Source of the DNA: Oligoflexia bacterium
Lineage (GTDB): Bacteria; Bdellovibrionota; Bdellovibrionia; JABDDW01
Length of the DNA: 50,431 nt
Reading direction: 5' to 3'
Assembly (NCBI GenBank): GCA_023250675.1
Contig: JAHFAE010000013.1
Coordinates: 1 to 50,431, forward strand
Notes under the pieces: model-generated
What the model was told of the DNA's origin: nothing
Databases searched by the model: none
Seen by the model: only the letters and a program-made list of their open reading frames with translations
Translations under genes and position numbers: made by a program
Part shown: piece after piece, positions 1 through 8,727 of the stretch
Numbering within the stretch: position 1 is the first letter of the stretch
Layout: each line of letters begins with the position of its first letter

Positions 1-1
1 A

Positions 2-415
2 TACGCACTGCCATTAAGAAAGATCAAAGAAGTCATTGGTGTACCTGAAATTACGCCTATCCCGTTTGCACCTCCCTATTTTATGGGCATCATGAATCTA
101 AGAGGGCAAGTCATTTCTATCATTGATTTAAGACTTAAATTTCAAATGCCCAAATCTCAAGTTACAAACGAATCGACGGTCATCATCGTAGAATTAGAAA
201 ATGTGTTTTTAGGTCTTATCGTTGATACTACAAATAAGGTTTTAAATTTAACCGACCAAGAAATTGGTGAGGCGCCAAGGTTTTTTGAACGGGAGACAGG
301 TGCTTGCATCATCGGTGTGGCCAAGTCCGATGCCAAACTTATTTTAATTTTAGATATTCTTAAAACCCTAGACGTAAACGACATCGTTGTTATCAAACAA
401 CAAAAGGTGGCATAG
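2..415 (+). CDS. cheW: CheW-type chemotaxis coupling protein (5' truncated)
   Basis: The reading frame is open from base 2 and runs off the left edge, so the N-terminus is missing; 137 residues remain. The protein reads as a CheW domain: an 'LPLRKIKEVIG' entry, then 'PYFMGIMNLRGQVISIIDLR', which is the family's typical 'G..NLRG.V.P..DLR' core. The C-terminal half ('FLGLIVDTTNKVLNLTDQEI...FFERETGACIIGVAKSDAKLILILDILK') is the usual second SH3-like subdomain. CheW links receptors to the CheA kinase at the cytoplasmic face of the inner membrane. A receptor starts 2 bases after its stop, followed by CheR/CheB and CheY, so it is the first visible gene of a chemotaxis operon; cheA may lie to the left. 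An internal ATG at 83 is not the start, because homology extends upstream of it. Confidence 0.9.
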   Translation, partial: YALPLRKIKEVIGVPEITPIPFAPPYFMGIMNLRGQVISIIDLRLKFQMPKSQVTNESTVIIVELENVFLGLIVDTTNKVLNLTDQEIGEAPRFFERETGACIIGVAKSDAKLILILDILKTLDVNDIVVIKQQKVA

Positions 416-417
416 AT

Positions 418-1695
418 ATGAAACGATCCTTTTTGTCTCATGTGTTTTGGATAAACTTACTCATATTCGTGCCATTTACCTCGGGCATCTGGTTCTTATC
501 TCAAACCGAACTGGGCCACGAAAACGTTGGTACGGCCGCAATCATTTTGTTATCAAGCATCTTAATTTCAGTTATTACCCGTTTAAGCGGCCACCTTATC
601 TTCAAAGATTCATTAGCAAAATTACGTGAGAGCACAGACACCGTTTCTCTTTCTGGAAAAAGTCTTGTGGACGCTTCTCATAAAGTTTCATCCGCGTCAA
701 ACGAGCAGGGCTCAGCTATTCAAGAAATCGTCTCCACAGTCACAGAACTCAATACGACTATAAAAAAGAGTGTGGATAATGCTCGTAGATCTTTTGAAGT
801 GGCCACAAGTTCTCAAAAAGTGGCTACTGAAGGCGAAAACGCCGTTAAAGAGATGATTCAAGCCATCGATGAAATCAATTCGAGTAATAACGCCATTATG
901 GCTGAGATTGACAGAGGTAATGAGCGAATCAAAGAAATCGTAAAGGTCATAACTGAAATTTCACAAAAAACAAAAGTTATTAATGACATCGTTTTTCAAA
1001 CAAAACTTCTCTCATTTAATGCTTCGGTTGAAGCAGCTAAAGCCGAAGAGCACGGAAAAGGCTTTGCGGTGGTTGCTGAAGAAATTGGAAACTTAGCCAG
1101 AATGTCTGGAACCGCATCAAAAGAAATAGCCGAAATGCTCAACACCAGTATCTTAAGAGTCAATAGTATCGTTCAAGAAACATCTAACAAAGTTCAAGAC
1201 TTTGTAAAGATCGGAAAATCAAAAGTAGATGCTGGCACCGTTGTCGCCCGACGCTGCGGAGAAGTACTACAGCAAGTCGTTCATAATGCCACCGAAGTTA
1301 ATTCTATGATCTCAGAAATATCTCTCGCATCAAAAGAGCAATCTCAAGGTATGAATGAGATTGCAAGTGCCATCGCCGAACTTGACACTGTTACCCAAAG
1401 AAACGCAGATATTATTCAAGATACGGCAGAATACTCCACACAAATATCAAGACAAACGGGATCCCTTAGAAACACCCTTACAAAACTTGAAGGATCTGTT
1501 TTACTTTTCAAATCAGGCTTTGAAAGTGGAGAATCTGGAGACGAGGTTAAATCGCCAATTAGAAATATTCAGAAACGAAAACTGAGAAGCATTAAGGAAG
1601 TTGAAAAAGAGAATCCAATTCGACCGCCCAGTATAAAACAAGCCGTAGGTGGTGAAATACCATCAGAAGAAAATCCGGACTTTGAAGACGTATGA
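418..1695 (+). CDS. Methyl-accepting chemotaxis protein lacking a periplasmic sensor domain
   Basis: 425 residues. Two hydrophobic segments (about residues 7-27 and 37-56) are separated by only about ten residues, so almost nothing can project into the periplasm. A long helical cytoplasmic part follows, with the receptor signalling tip near residues 197-230: '[20 protein letters not shown]' then '[16 protein letters not shown]', close to the canonical '[32 protein letters not shown]'. One change is a Glu in place of the Gly before Glu-His-Gly. Such receptors assemble with CheW and CheA; without a sensor domain it would have to sense within the membrane, in the cytoplasm, or through partners. 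No C-terminal NWETF-like pentapeptide is present, and the tail (about 370-425) is charged. The stop overlaps the next start by 4 bases (ATGA), implying translational coupling to the methylation enzyme. Confidence 0.88.
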   Translation: [425 protein letters not shown]

Positions 1696-4600
1696 TGAAT
1701 CCAGACGGTCTTGTAACAGAAAATGAGCTAGTTCAGCTCGTCATTGGCGAGTTCGCCGGTGTTACCGGAATTCAATTGGGTGAACCGCAAATCACCTTCG
1801 TACGATCTCGAATTTCAAGGCGAATGCGATCACTAGAAATTGAAACTCCCCATCAATATTGGGATTACTTTTGTGCCAACCGCGCTAAAGAAACTCCTAA
1901 ACTCGTTTCGTTACTAACCACACACCATACCTTTTTCTTTCGTGAATCACCCCAATTTGAGTTTTTGCTCGGTCAGGTTTTGCCCGCCCTTATTCGTCAA
2001 ATGAAATCCGAAGGCAGACGACACATCAATGTTTGGTCAGCCGGGTGCAGCCGAGGTCAAGAGGTTTACACCATCTCAATGTTTCTTCAACATCATCTTA
2101 AAAAAATGGCCCCAGATTTTACTTTTGAAATTCTAGGCACTGATATTTGCACCGAGTCTATCGCTATTGCCAAAAACGGCGTCTACAACTGGGACGAACT
2201 CAAAGAAATTCCATCAATATATATGGACGGCAACTGGATGCGTGGCCGAGCATCGGTTGAAGACTATGCTAAAGCGCGACCATCCATTAAATCTTCATGT
2301 AATTTTGAAATAATAAATTTAAAAAATATAGGTGAGTCCCTCGGTGGCAAAAAATTCGACCTAATTTTTTGTAGAAACGTTTTTATTTATTTTATTTCAC
2401 AAAGAATAAAGGTTATCGCAAGCGACTTGTTGAGATACCTTAATTCTTCGGGTTTTCTGTGCCTGGGGCTTTCAGAAAATCTTGTCGGAATGGAACTCCC
2501 CGTATCTTTTCTAGGAAATTCCATTTATCGGCACGCTTCAGCCCCTAGTATAAAACTTGAAACAAACACCAATACACAGCCCAAGAAGATCTTAAAAGTT
2601 CTTTGCGTGGATGACTCAACGACTGTATTAAAACTACTTAAGAATCTTCTTACGCCAGCTAAAGGGTTTGAAGTCGTAGGAACTGCCCTCAATGGCCTCG
2701 AAGCAAAAGAGTTCATAAAAAATAATCAAGTAGATGTCATGACTTTAGATATCCATATGCCCGAACAAAATGGCATTGATTATCTAAGAAACAATTTCAA
2801 CTCTCACCATCCCGCTGTCGTGATGGTGAGCACTGTAGCTCGAGAAGAAGGTGATCTGGCCCTTCAAGCCCTAAATATGGGCGCCCGAGACTACGTTGAG
2901 AAGCCTTCTATGGGTGGGCTTGTTCAAAAAGGTGACGAGTTACGATTTAAACTACTATGCGCTTATCACAATCGCCAACCCTTATTTACTCCTGATAAAA
3001 TTGATTTTGCATTTAGAAGAAATATTACCATCACCCAGCTCGATAGGAAGCTTCGGATTATTATAGCAAGTTTTAGCAATCTCAAACAATTAAAGTATGT
3101 GATAAGTGAACTCACGGCCGACCAACCTCCAACAGTTGTGTTTTGGGATTGCCCGACAAATTTGATGGAATCCATGACTAATTTCGTTAACGACGAAAAG
3201 CATAAAACCGAACTCTATAATCCAATACAACATAAAACTCTTACTCCTGGTATCATTTATGTCGCCGAGTTCCGCTCTCAGTTTGATGAAGTGAAAACCC
3301 GTCACGGAAATTCACAAACATCGATATTAGTTTTGGGAGTTCCTTCAGAAGAATCATTGAAAAAAATAAAGGGGTGGATGTCAGCCCATCTTACGGTTCA
3401 AGACCTCGAGGATGTAGAGATTGAAAACTACCGTCAACTTCGTCAGGCGGCGAACGAAATCGTACCCTATACAAGTTTTAGGTATACCTCGGACGTGTTT
3501 TTTTCTATGCCCCACACTCCAGAACACTCAAAACAAGTTGTATTGGCAAAGTCGCTTATTCCAGAAGTTTTCGAAGGTGGTGAAGTTGTCAAAATTTCTT
3601 GTAATCGATCAGCTATCATAACTCTGTTTCACCCTCGTAAAGGGCGAGGTGCCATTCTGGTCGCTCCAGAAGAAATCTTAATTCAAGATAGTTTGCTCCT
3701 TGAGCAAAAGCTAAACAAGCTCGTCGAGCTCATGCGTGCGCAAGGGGATAGTTTAAAAGGCAAAATTGCCGGCTCCAGCCCTATTGTTAAAAAAATTACA
3801 GAATTTTTAATGGAGAAAAAAGTAACTGTGGTTTTTGCACGAGAGTTAATTATAGATGAACTTGAGGCCTACTTTTTTACAGACTCAGGAAAACTGCGAT
3901 TGCCCAAAGAACTGACTCAGACTAAAAACTCAGAAGAAGTTACTGAAAATCAAAATTCAAAAAAACAAATTATGATCGTAGAGGGATCAAAAGTATTTGG
4001 CCAGCTCTTAAGAGGAGTCATTGAAGAAGACGGAACCATGGTCGTCTGCTCTGAAACAGGTAAACCCCATGAACTAAATCCCATTATAAACGAATCAAAA
4101 CCCGACGTCATTGTATTAGATTTAGATTTGACTGAAGATAATGGTATTGAAGTATTAAAGCGAATTGTCAGTCGACACGGTATTTCAACAATCGTATTTG
4201 GACTTTCTAACAAAGATGAAGGTAAACGGGCCATCGAGGCCATGGAGTACGGAGCATTAGAATACATTCAAAAACCTCGATTTGCAGAAATTTCTCTTCT
4301 TGCGCCGCTCATTCGCGAAAAAATAAAAATGGCTTCTTTCATTCCTCCCAAAAAAAGAAGAACTATGGTTTCGTCAGAACCTCAAAGACCAAAATCTTTG
4401 TCGTTAGTTATGCGCCCCACTTTATTTGACCAAAAAAGTATTATTGCCATCGGCGCATCCACAGGCGGCACGGCTGCCATCAAGAATTTGATTTCGACAT
4501 TTCCTGAAAACATACCTGCCGTTTTAATCACCCAACATATTCCACCAGTATTTTCTAAAGCATTTGCTGAGAGACTCAATGAAGTTTGTCGATTTACCGT

Positions 4601-5015
4601 TAAAGAAGCTCAGAACGGAGACATCGTTTTACCAGGTTATGTCTACATCGCCCCCGGTGATCTTCAAATGGAAATTTGCCAAGAAAATGGGGAGTTAAAA
4701 ATTAAAACCTATGATTCAGGAACTTCCCAATTACACAAACCCTCTGTTGATGTTTTGTTTGAATCCATGGCTAAGGTCGTGGGCAAGAACGGCGTTGGGG
4801 TTTTACTTACCGGGATGGGCCGTGATGGCGCTCAGGGGTTGTTGCAAATGCGCAACTCAGGGGCCAAGACTTTGGCCCAAGACAAGGATAGTTCAGCCGT
4901 TTTTGGGATGCCAAAAGCAGCCATTGATCTAGGAGCCGTTGAAAAAATAGTTTCACTCGACGATATGCCTGCGGCAATTTTATCACAGGTGGCACTAAAT
5001 AAAAAAGCAGCCTGA
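1692..5015 (+). CDS. Chemotaxis fusion protein: CheR + REC + degenerate CheB-like + CheD-like + REC + active-type CheB
   Basis: 1107 residues, about three times a normal CheB. Order seen: (1) CheR methyltransferase, about 1-285, with 'TFFFRES', the SAM-binding 'WSAGCSRGQEVYTISM', 'GTDICTESI' and 'FDLIFCRNVFIYF'. (2) Receiver, about 300-420, with acidic pair in 'CVDDS' and phosphoacceptor D353. (3) CheB methylesterase-like, about 450-565: 'IIIASFSN' replaces 'IGASTGG', S460 is followed 26 residues later by D486 where CheB has His, and 'LTPGIIYVA' is kept. (4) CheD-like, about 625-740, with C637, 'GAILVAPEE' and 'LKGKIAGSS', but no His at the catalytic position. (5) Receiver, about 758-875, with D810 but 'VEGS' instead of 'DD'. 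(6) Intact CheB methylesterase, about 917-1100, with triad S923/H949/D1045; spacings 26 and 96 equal those of Salmonella CheB S164/H190/D286. It would methylate and demethylate receptors. Domains 3 and 4 are inferred from alignment by eye. Confidence 0.88.
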   Translation: MMNPDGLVTENELVQLVIGEFAGVTGIQLGEPQITFVRSRISRRMRSLEIETPHQYWDYFCANRAKETPKLVSLLTTHHTFFFRESPQFEFLLGQVLPALIRQMKSEGRRHINVWSAGCSRGQEVYTISMFLQHHLKKMAPDFTFEILGTDICTESIAIAKNGVYNWDELKEIPSIYMDGNWMRGRASVEDYAKARPSIKSSCNFEIINLKNIGESLGGKKFDLIFCRNVFIYFISQRIKVIASDLLRYLNSSGFLCLGLSENLVGMELPVSFLGNSIYRHASAPSIKLETNTNTQPKKILKVLCVDDSTTVLKLLKNLLTPAKGFEVVGTALNGLEAKEFIKNNQVDVMTLDIHMPEQNGIDYLRNNFNSHHPAVVMVSTVAREEGDLALQALNMGARDYVEKPSMGGLVQKGDELRFKLLCAYHNRQPLFTPDKIDFAFRRNITITQLDRKLRIIIASFSNLKQLKYVISELTADQPPTVVFWDCPTNLMESMTNFVNDEKHKTELYNPIQHKTLTPGIIYVAEFRSQFDEVKTRHGNSQTSILVLGVPSEESLKKIKGWMSAHLTVQDLEDVEIENYRQLRQAANEIVPYTSFRYTSDVFFSMPHTPEHSKQVVLAKSLIPEVFEGGEVVKISCNRSAIITLFHPRKGRGAILVAPEEILIQDSLLLEQKLNKLVELMRAQGDSLKGKIAGSSPIVKKITEFLMEKKVTVVFARELIIDELEAYFFTDSGKLRLPKELTQTKNSEEVTENQNSKKQIMIVEGSKVFGQLLRGVIEEDGTMVVCSETGKPHELNPIINESKPDVIVLDLDLTEDNGIEVLKRIVSRHGISTIVFGLSNKDEGKRAIEAMEYGALEYIQKPRFAEISLLAPLIREKIKMASFIPPKKRRTMVSSEPQRPKSLSLVMRPTLFDQKSIIAIGASTGGTAAIKNLISTFPENIPAVLITQHIPPVFSKAFAERLNEVCRFTVKEAQNGDIVLPGYVYIAPGDLQMEICQENGELKIKTYDSGTSQLHKPSVDVLFESMAKVVGKNGVGVLLTGMGRDGAQGLLQMRNSGAKTLAQDKDSSAVFGMPKAAIDLGAVEKIVSLDDMPAAILSQVALNKKAA

Positions 5016-5027
5016 AGGGAGAAAAAG

Positions 5028-5456
5028 ATGTTTCCGAAAAATATTCAAATCTTAATCGTTGATGATTCACCGACCGTGCTCTCCCATCTTCACTATCTAT
5101 TGGCTGGAATGGGTTACCAGAATATCATTAAAGCCGAAGACGGTGAGGCCGCCATCAATCAGTTATTTAAATACGAAACAATCAGACATCCTATTGATCT
5201 AATCATTTGTGATTGGAGCATGCCCCGTGTAAATGGCATGGAAGTCCTGCACATCATGCGGAAAAATCCTGAGTGGGCCAACCGACCATTTATTTTTCTT
5301 ACTGCCTCAGGAGAAGTGAACTCAGTCTGCACGGCCATCGAAGCTGGAGTTGACGACTACATCATTAAACCCGTCAACGCCCAAATCTTGGCTCAGAAAT
5401 TAGCCACTGTTTTTCTAAAAATCCAAGGCAGCGAACACCAAAAAAAATCTTCTTAA
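5028..5456 (+). CDS. cheY: CheY-like single-domain response regulator
   Basis: 142 residues forming one receiver domain. Acidic pair D12-D13 ('IVDDSPTV'), phosphoacceptor D62 in 'CDWSMP', T92 in 'FLTAS' and K114 in 'IIKPV' are all in place, and no output domain follows. A Shine-Dalgarno-like 'GAAGGGAG' lies just ahead of the ATG. It sits 12 bases after the CheR/CheB fusion, so it is the natural phospho-output of this chemotaxis operon, binding the flagellar switch (FliM, encoded at 39.4-40.4 kb, has the matching N-terminal motif). Related stand-alone receivers serve other kinases, so the CheY role rests on neighbours. Its stop is 12 bases from the convergent gcvP stop, and I see no clear terminator between them. 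Confidence 0.85.
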   Translation: MFPKNIQILIVDDSPTVLSHLHYLLAGMGYQNIIKAEDGEAAINQLFKYETIRHPIDLIICDWSMPRVNGMEVLHIMRKNPEWANRPFIFLTASGEVNSVCTAIEAGVDDYIIKPVNAQILAQKLATVFLKIQGSEHQKKSS

Positions 5457-5468
5457 ACCGAACCCAAT

Positions 5469-8315
5469 CTAGTAATCAGTCACGGGTGGGCAAGCGCAGA
5501 CCATATTTTTATCCCCATAAGGGTCATTAATTCGAGAAACGGTCGGCCAAAATTTAGATTCTCGGGTCCATGGAGTTGGAAAGACCGCTGCCTCTCGAGA
5601 ATAGGGTCTATCCCACTTATCAGATGCAATCACGGCCGCTGTATGCGGAGCATTTTTTAATAAATTATTTTCGGCGTGAGTGCGACCGGCGCTAATGTCT
5701 TCGACTTCTTTATAAATAGAAATCATCGCATCACAAAAGCGATCTAGCTCTCGCAGAGATTCACTTTCAGTAGGTTCTACCATCATGGTTCCAGCCACGG
5801 GCCACGAAACCGTGGGAGCGTGAAGTCCATAGTCCATCAAACGCTTTGCGACGTCAAAAACCTCAACGCCAACTTTTTTCATCCCTCGTAAATCAATAAT
5901 ACATTCATGTGCTACTAATCCTTGTCGCCCTTTAAATAATACCGGATAGTATTTTTCTAATCGACGGGCCACATAATTAGCATTTAAAATGGCGATTTCT
6001 GTGGCGCGCTTTAGACCTACTGATCCCATTAATACAATATAAATATACGAAATGGGCAATATACTCGCGCTTCCCCAAGGGGCCGCTGATACGGCGCTCA
6101 CAGCATTTTCGCCTCCCATTTTAATAACGGGGTGACTGGGTAAAAATGCAGTCAAATGCTTTTTTACACCGATGGGCCCCATGCCAGGCCCGCCGCCACC
6201 GTGAGGAATACAAAAAGTTTTATGCAAATTAAGATGACAAACGTCGGCACCAAATTCGGCTGGCCGGCAAAGACCTACTTGGGCATTCATATTTGCGCCA
6301 TCCATATAAACTTGACCGCCGTTCTCATGAATGATTTCACAAATTTCAACAATGCTTTCTTCAAACACACCGTGAGTTGAAGGGTAGGTCACCATAAGAG
6401 CTGCAAGGTGACTCCTGTACTCTTGCGCCTTAGTTCGAAGATCCTCGACAATGATGTTTCCTTTTTCGTCACATTCCACACCGATAATTTTAAGTCCTGC
6501 CATCACAGCACTGGCGGGATTTGTGCCATGAGCCGAGTTTGGTATAAGACAAACGTTTCGATGACCTTCGCCCTTGGACTCAAAATATTTCTTAATCACT
6601 AAAAGGCCAGCGTATTCACCCTGTGAACCCGCATTGGGTTGAAGTGAAATCCCTTCAAACCCAGTAATATCAGAAAGCATTTTTTCTAATCTAGACACAA
6701 GGTCCATATACCCGCCGGCCTGTTCTAATGGCGCAAACGGATGCATTCTCCCAAACTCTGACCATGTCACAGGGATCATCTCAGCCGTCGCATTAAGTTT
6801 CATGGTGCATGATCCAAGGGGAATCATAGACATAGTCAAAGATAGATCCCGAGACTGAAGTTTATTCCTATAGCGTAAAAGTTCTGTCTCCGAATGATAG
6901 CTATTAAACACCGGATGAGCCATGTACTCTGATTTGCGAGCAAATGAATCAGGAATCGACGTCGAAGCACTCAATTTAATTTCTTCGCGTCGGCCTGTGA
7001 AAACTTCGACGACATCACCGACGTCTGCCTCTGTTGTAGTTTCGTCTAAAGAAATACCCAATATGCTTTCATTAATTAACCGAAAATTAATTTTTTTAGC
7101 GATAGCTCGCGCTAAGATTTCTTTCGAACTTCGCGTACCACAAGAAACTTTAAGAGTGTCAAAATAGTTAGCTCCCTGAATTTTAAAACCAGATTTTTCT
7201 AATACCGATGCAAGGGCCGTGGTCAAATTATTTATTCTTTGAGCGATTTTCTTTAAGCCCCGGGGGCCGTGATAAACACCATACATACTGGCCATGACGG
7301 CTAGCAAAACTTGAGCTGTGCAAATATTTGAAGTAGCCTTTGCTCGCCTAATATGTTGTTCACGGGTTTGAAGCGCTAAGCGAAGTGCTTGATTGCCTTG
7401 GGCATCGACAGAAACTCCCACAATTCTCCCAGGAATTTGCCTTTTGAATTCGTCTTTAGTCGAAATGTAAGCCGCGTGGGGGCCGCCGTACCCAAGGGGT
7501 ACGCCAAATCTTTGAGTGCTCCCAACAGCAATATCCGCACCCCATTCTCCTGGCGGTTTCAACAACGTTAAACTTAAAATATCAGCAGCGACAACGACCA
7601 GAGCACCGTGATCGTGAGCTTTTTGAACAAACAAAGAATAATCAAAAACCCTTCCGTCGCTGGTCGGAAATTGCAACAAAACTCCAAATACCTTTTGATC
7701 AAAACTGAATTTCTCGTGATCACCAACAACGACATCGATACCTAAAGGCTTTGCCCGTGTCTTAACCACCTCGATAGTTTGAGGGTGGCAAAGTTCTGAT
7801 ACAAAAAAATACTTAGCATCTGAGTTCTTGCTCACATTCATGCATAAAGACATAGCTTCTGCCGCTGCCGTGCCCTCATCTAAGAGTGAAGCATTGGCCA
7901 TGGGCAGGCCCGTGAGATCACTCACCATGGTCTGAAAATTCAGTAATGCTTGCAAACGCCCTTGAGCAATCTCAGCCTGATAAGGAGTGTAATGGGTGTA
8001 CCAGCCTGGATTCTCCATAATATTTCGCAAGATAACAGAAGGCGTGATGCAATCAGAGTAACCCATGCCGATATAGTTTCGAAAAACTTGGTTTTTTGAG
8101 GCCATGACCCGCATTTCGCCTAAAATTTCAAATTCGCTTTTTTCTGGGCCAATTTGAAGCGGAGTGGGAGTGCGGATATTGGAAGGAATTATGGATTCAA
8201 TAAATTTTTCAAGGGAAGAGAACCCAAGAGTTTTGAGCATTTTTTGAACGTCAGAATCGCTGGGACCAATATGTCTTGAAACAAAAGAATCAGATGATTG
8301 AAATTCTTTCGACAT
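5469..8315 (-). CDS. gcvP: Glycine dehydrogenase (decarboxylating), P protein of the glycine cleavage system
   Basis: 948 residues, the length of the single-chain P protein in which the N- and C-terminal halves are fused. The N-terminus '[17 protein letters not shown]' is typical. The PLP-lysine lies in '[17 protein letters not shown]' at about K699, preceded by '[12 protein letters not shown]'. The enzyme decarboxylates glycine, passing the aminomethyl group to lipoylated GcvH. It is the last gene of folD-metF-like-gcvT-gcvH-gcvP, 9 bases after gcvH. A Shine-Dalgarno-like 'GAAGG' sits very near the ATG. No gcvPA/gcvPB split and no missing motif is seen. The C-terminus ends 'ACPPVTDY', as in many homologues. 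Confidence 0.97.
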   Translation of the reverse strand: MSKEFQSSDSFVSRHIGPSDSDVQKMLKTLGFSSLEKFIESIIPSNIRTPTPLQIGPEKSEFEILGEMRVMASKNQVFRNYIGMGYSDCITPSVILRNIMENPGWYTHYTPYQAEIAQGRLQALLNFQTMVSDLTGLPMANASLLDEGTAAAEAMSLCMNVSKNSDAKYFFVSELCHPQTIEVVKTRAKPLGIDVVVGDHEKFSFDQKVFGVLLQFPTSDGRVFDYSLFVQKAHDHGALVVVAADILSLTLLKPPGEWGADIAVGSTQRFGVPLGYGGPHAAYISTKDEFKRQIPGRIVGVSVDAQGNQALRLALQTREQHIRRAKATSNICTAQVLLAVMASMYGVYHGPRGLKKIAQRINNLTTALASVLEKSGFKIQGANYFDTLKVSCGTRSSKEILARAIAKKINFRLINESILGISLDETTTEADVGDVVEVFTGRREEIKLSASTSIPDSFARKSEYMAHPVFNSYHSETELLRYRNKLQSRDLSLTMSMIPLGSCTMKLNATAEMIPVTWSEFGRMHPFAPLEQAGGYMDLVSRLEKMLSDITGFEGISLQPNAGSQGEYAGLLVIKKYFESKGEGHRNVCLIPNSAHGTNPASAVMAGLKIIGVECDEKGNIIVEDLRTKAQEYRSHLAALMVTYPSTHGVFEESIVEICEIIHENGGQVYMDGANMNAQVGLCRPAEFGADVCHLNLHKTFCIPHGGGGPGMGPIGVKKHLTAFLPSHPVIKMGGENAVSAVSAAPWGSASILPISYIYIVLMGSVGLKRATEIAILNANYVARRLEKYYPVLFKGRQGLVAHECIIDLRGMKKVGVEVFDVAKRLMDYGLHAPTVSWPVAGTMMVEPTESESLRELDRFCDAMISIYKEVEDISAGRTHAENNLLKNAPHTAAVIASDKWDRPYSREAAVFPTPWTRESKFWPTVSRINDPYGDKNMVCACPPVTDY

Positions 8316-8324
8316 TGACCTTCG

Positions 8325-8714
8325 TTATTTCTTCGTGAGTTTCTCGTAATCTTGTGCGGTCATCAATGTTGCTAATTCTTTTTCGCTATCCATTTCAATT
8401 CGTATAAGCCAACCATCTCCGTAAGGATCATCATTAACATTGCCTGGTTGATCCATAAGCATATCATTGACTTCAACTACGGTGCCCGACACGGGTGCAA
8501 ATAAATCACTAACGGCCTTCACACTTTCGACCACTCCAAATGGCTCATTTTGTGAAACTTTTTGACCTTCCTCGGGAAGTTCCACATACACCACTTCACC
8601 CAGAGCATCTTGGGCGTATTCGGTGATTCCCACGGAGACCAAATTATCATCAATCTGCGCCCACTCATGATCTTTGGTGTACATCAACTCTGCTGGAACT
8701 TGGATCTCGGCCAT
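8325..8714 (-). CDS. gcvH: Glycine cleavage system H protein (lipoyl carrier)
   Basis: 129 residues. 'YTKDHEWAQIDDN' near the N-terminus and the lipoylation site 'VVESVKAVSD' (K66) are characteristic. The lipoyl arm shuttles the methylamine group between P, T and L proteins. A strong 'AAAGGAGA' ribosome-binding site precedes the ATG by about 7 bases. It lies between gcvT (13 bases upstream) and gcvP. The length is normal. The L protein (lipoamide dehydrogenase) and lipoylation enzymes are not in this window. Confidence 0.97.
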   Translation of the reverse strand: MAEIQVPAELMYTKDHEWAQIDDNLVSVGITEYAQDALGEVVYVELPEEGQKVSQNEPFGVVESVKAVSDLFAPVSGTVVEVNDMLMDQPGNVNDDPYGDGWLIRIEMDSEKELATLMTAQDYEKLTKK

Positions 8715-8727
8715 ACTCTAGTCTCCT

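Noticed and set aside
1235-1252. TGGCACCGTTGTCGCC inside the receptor gene as a sigma-54 site
   Set aside because: The -12 box is mismatched and it lies mid-gene with no start downstream that would need it.
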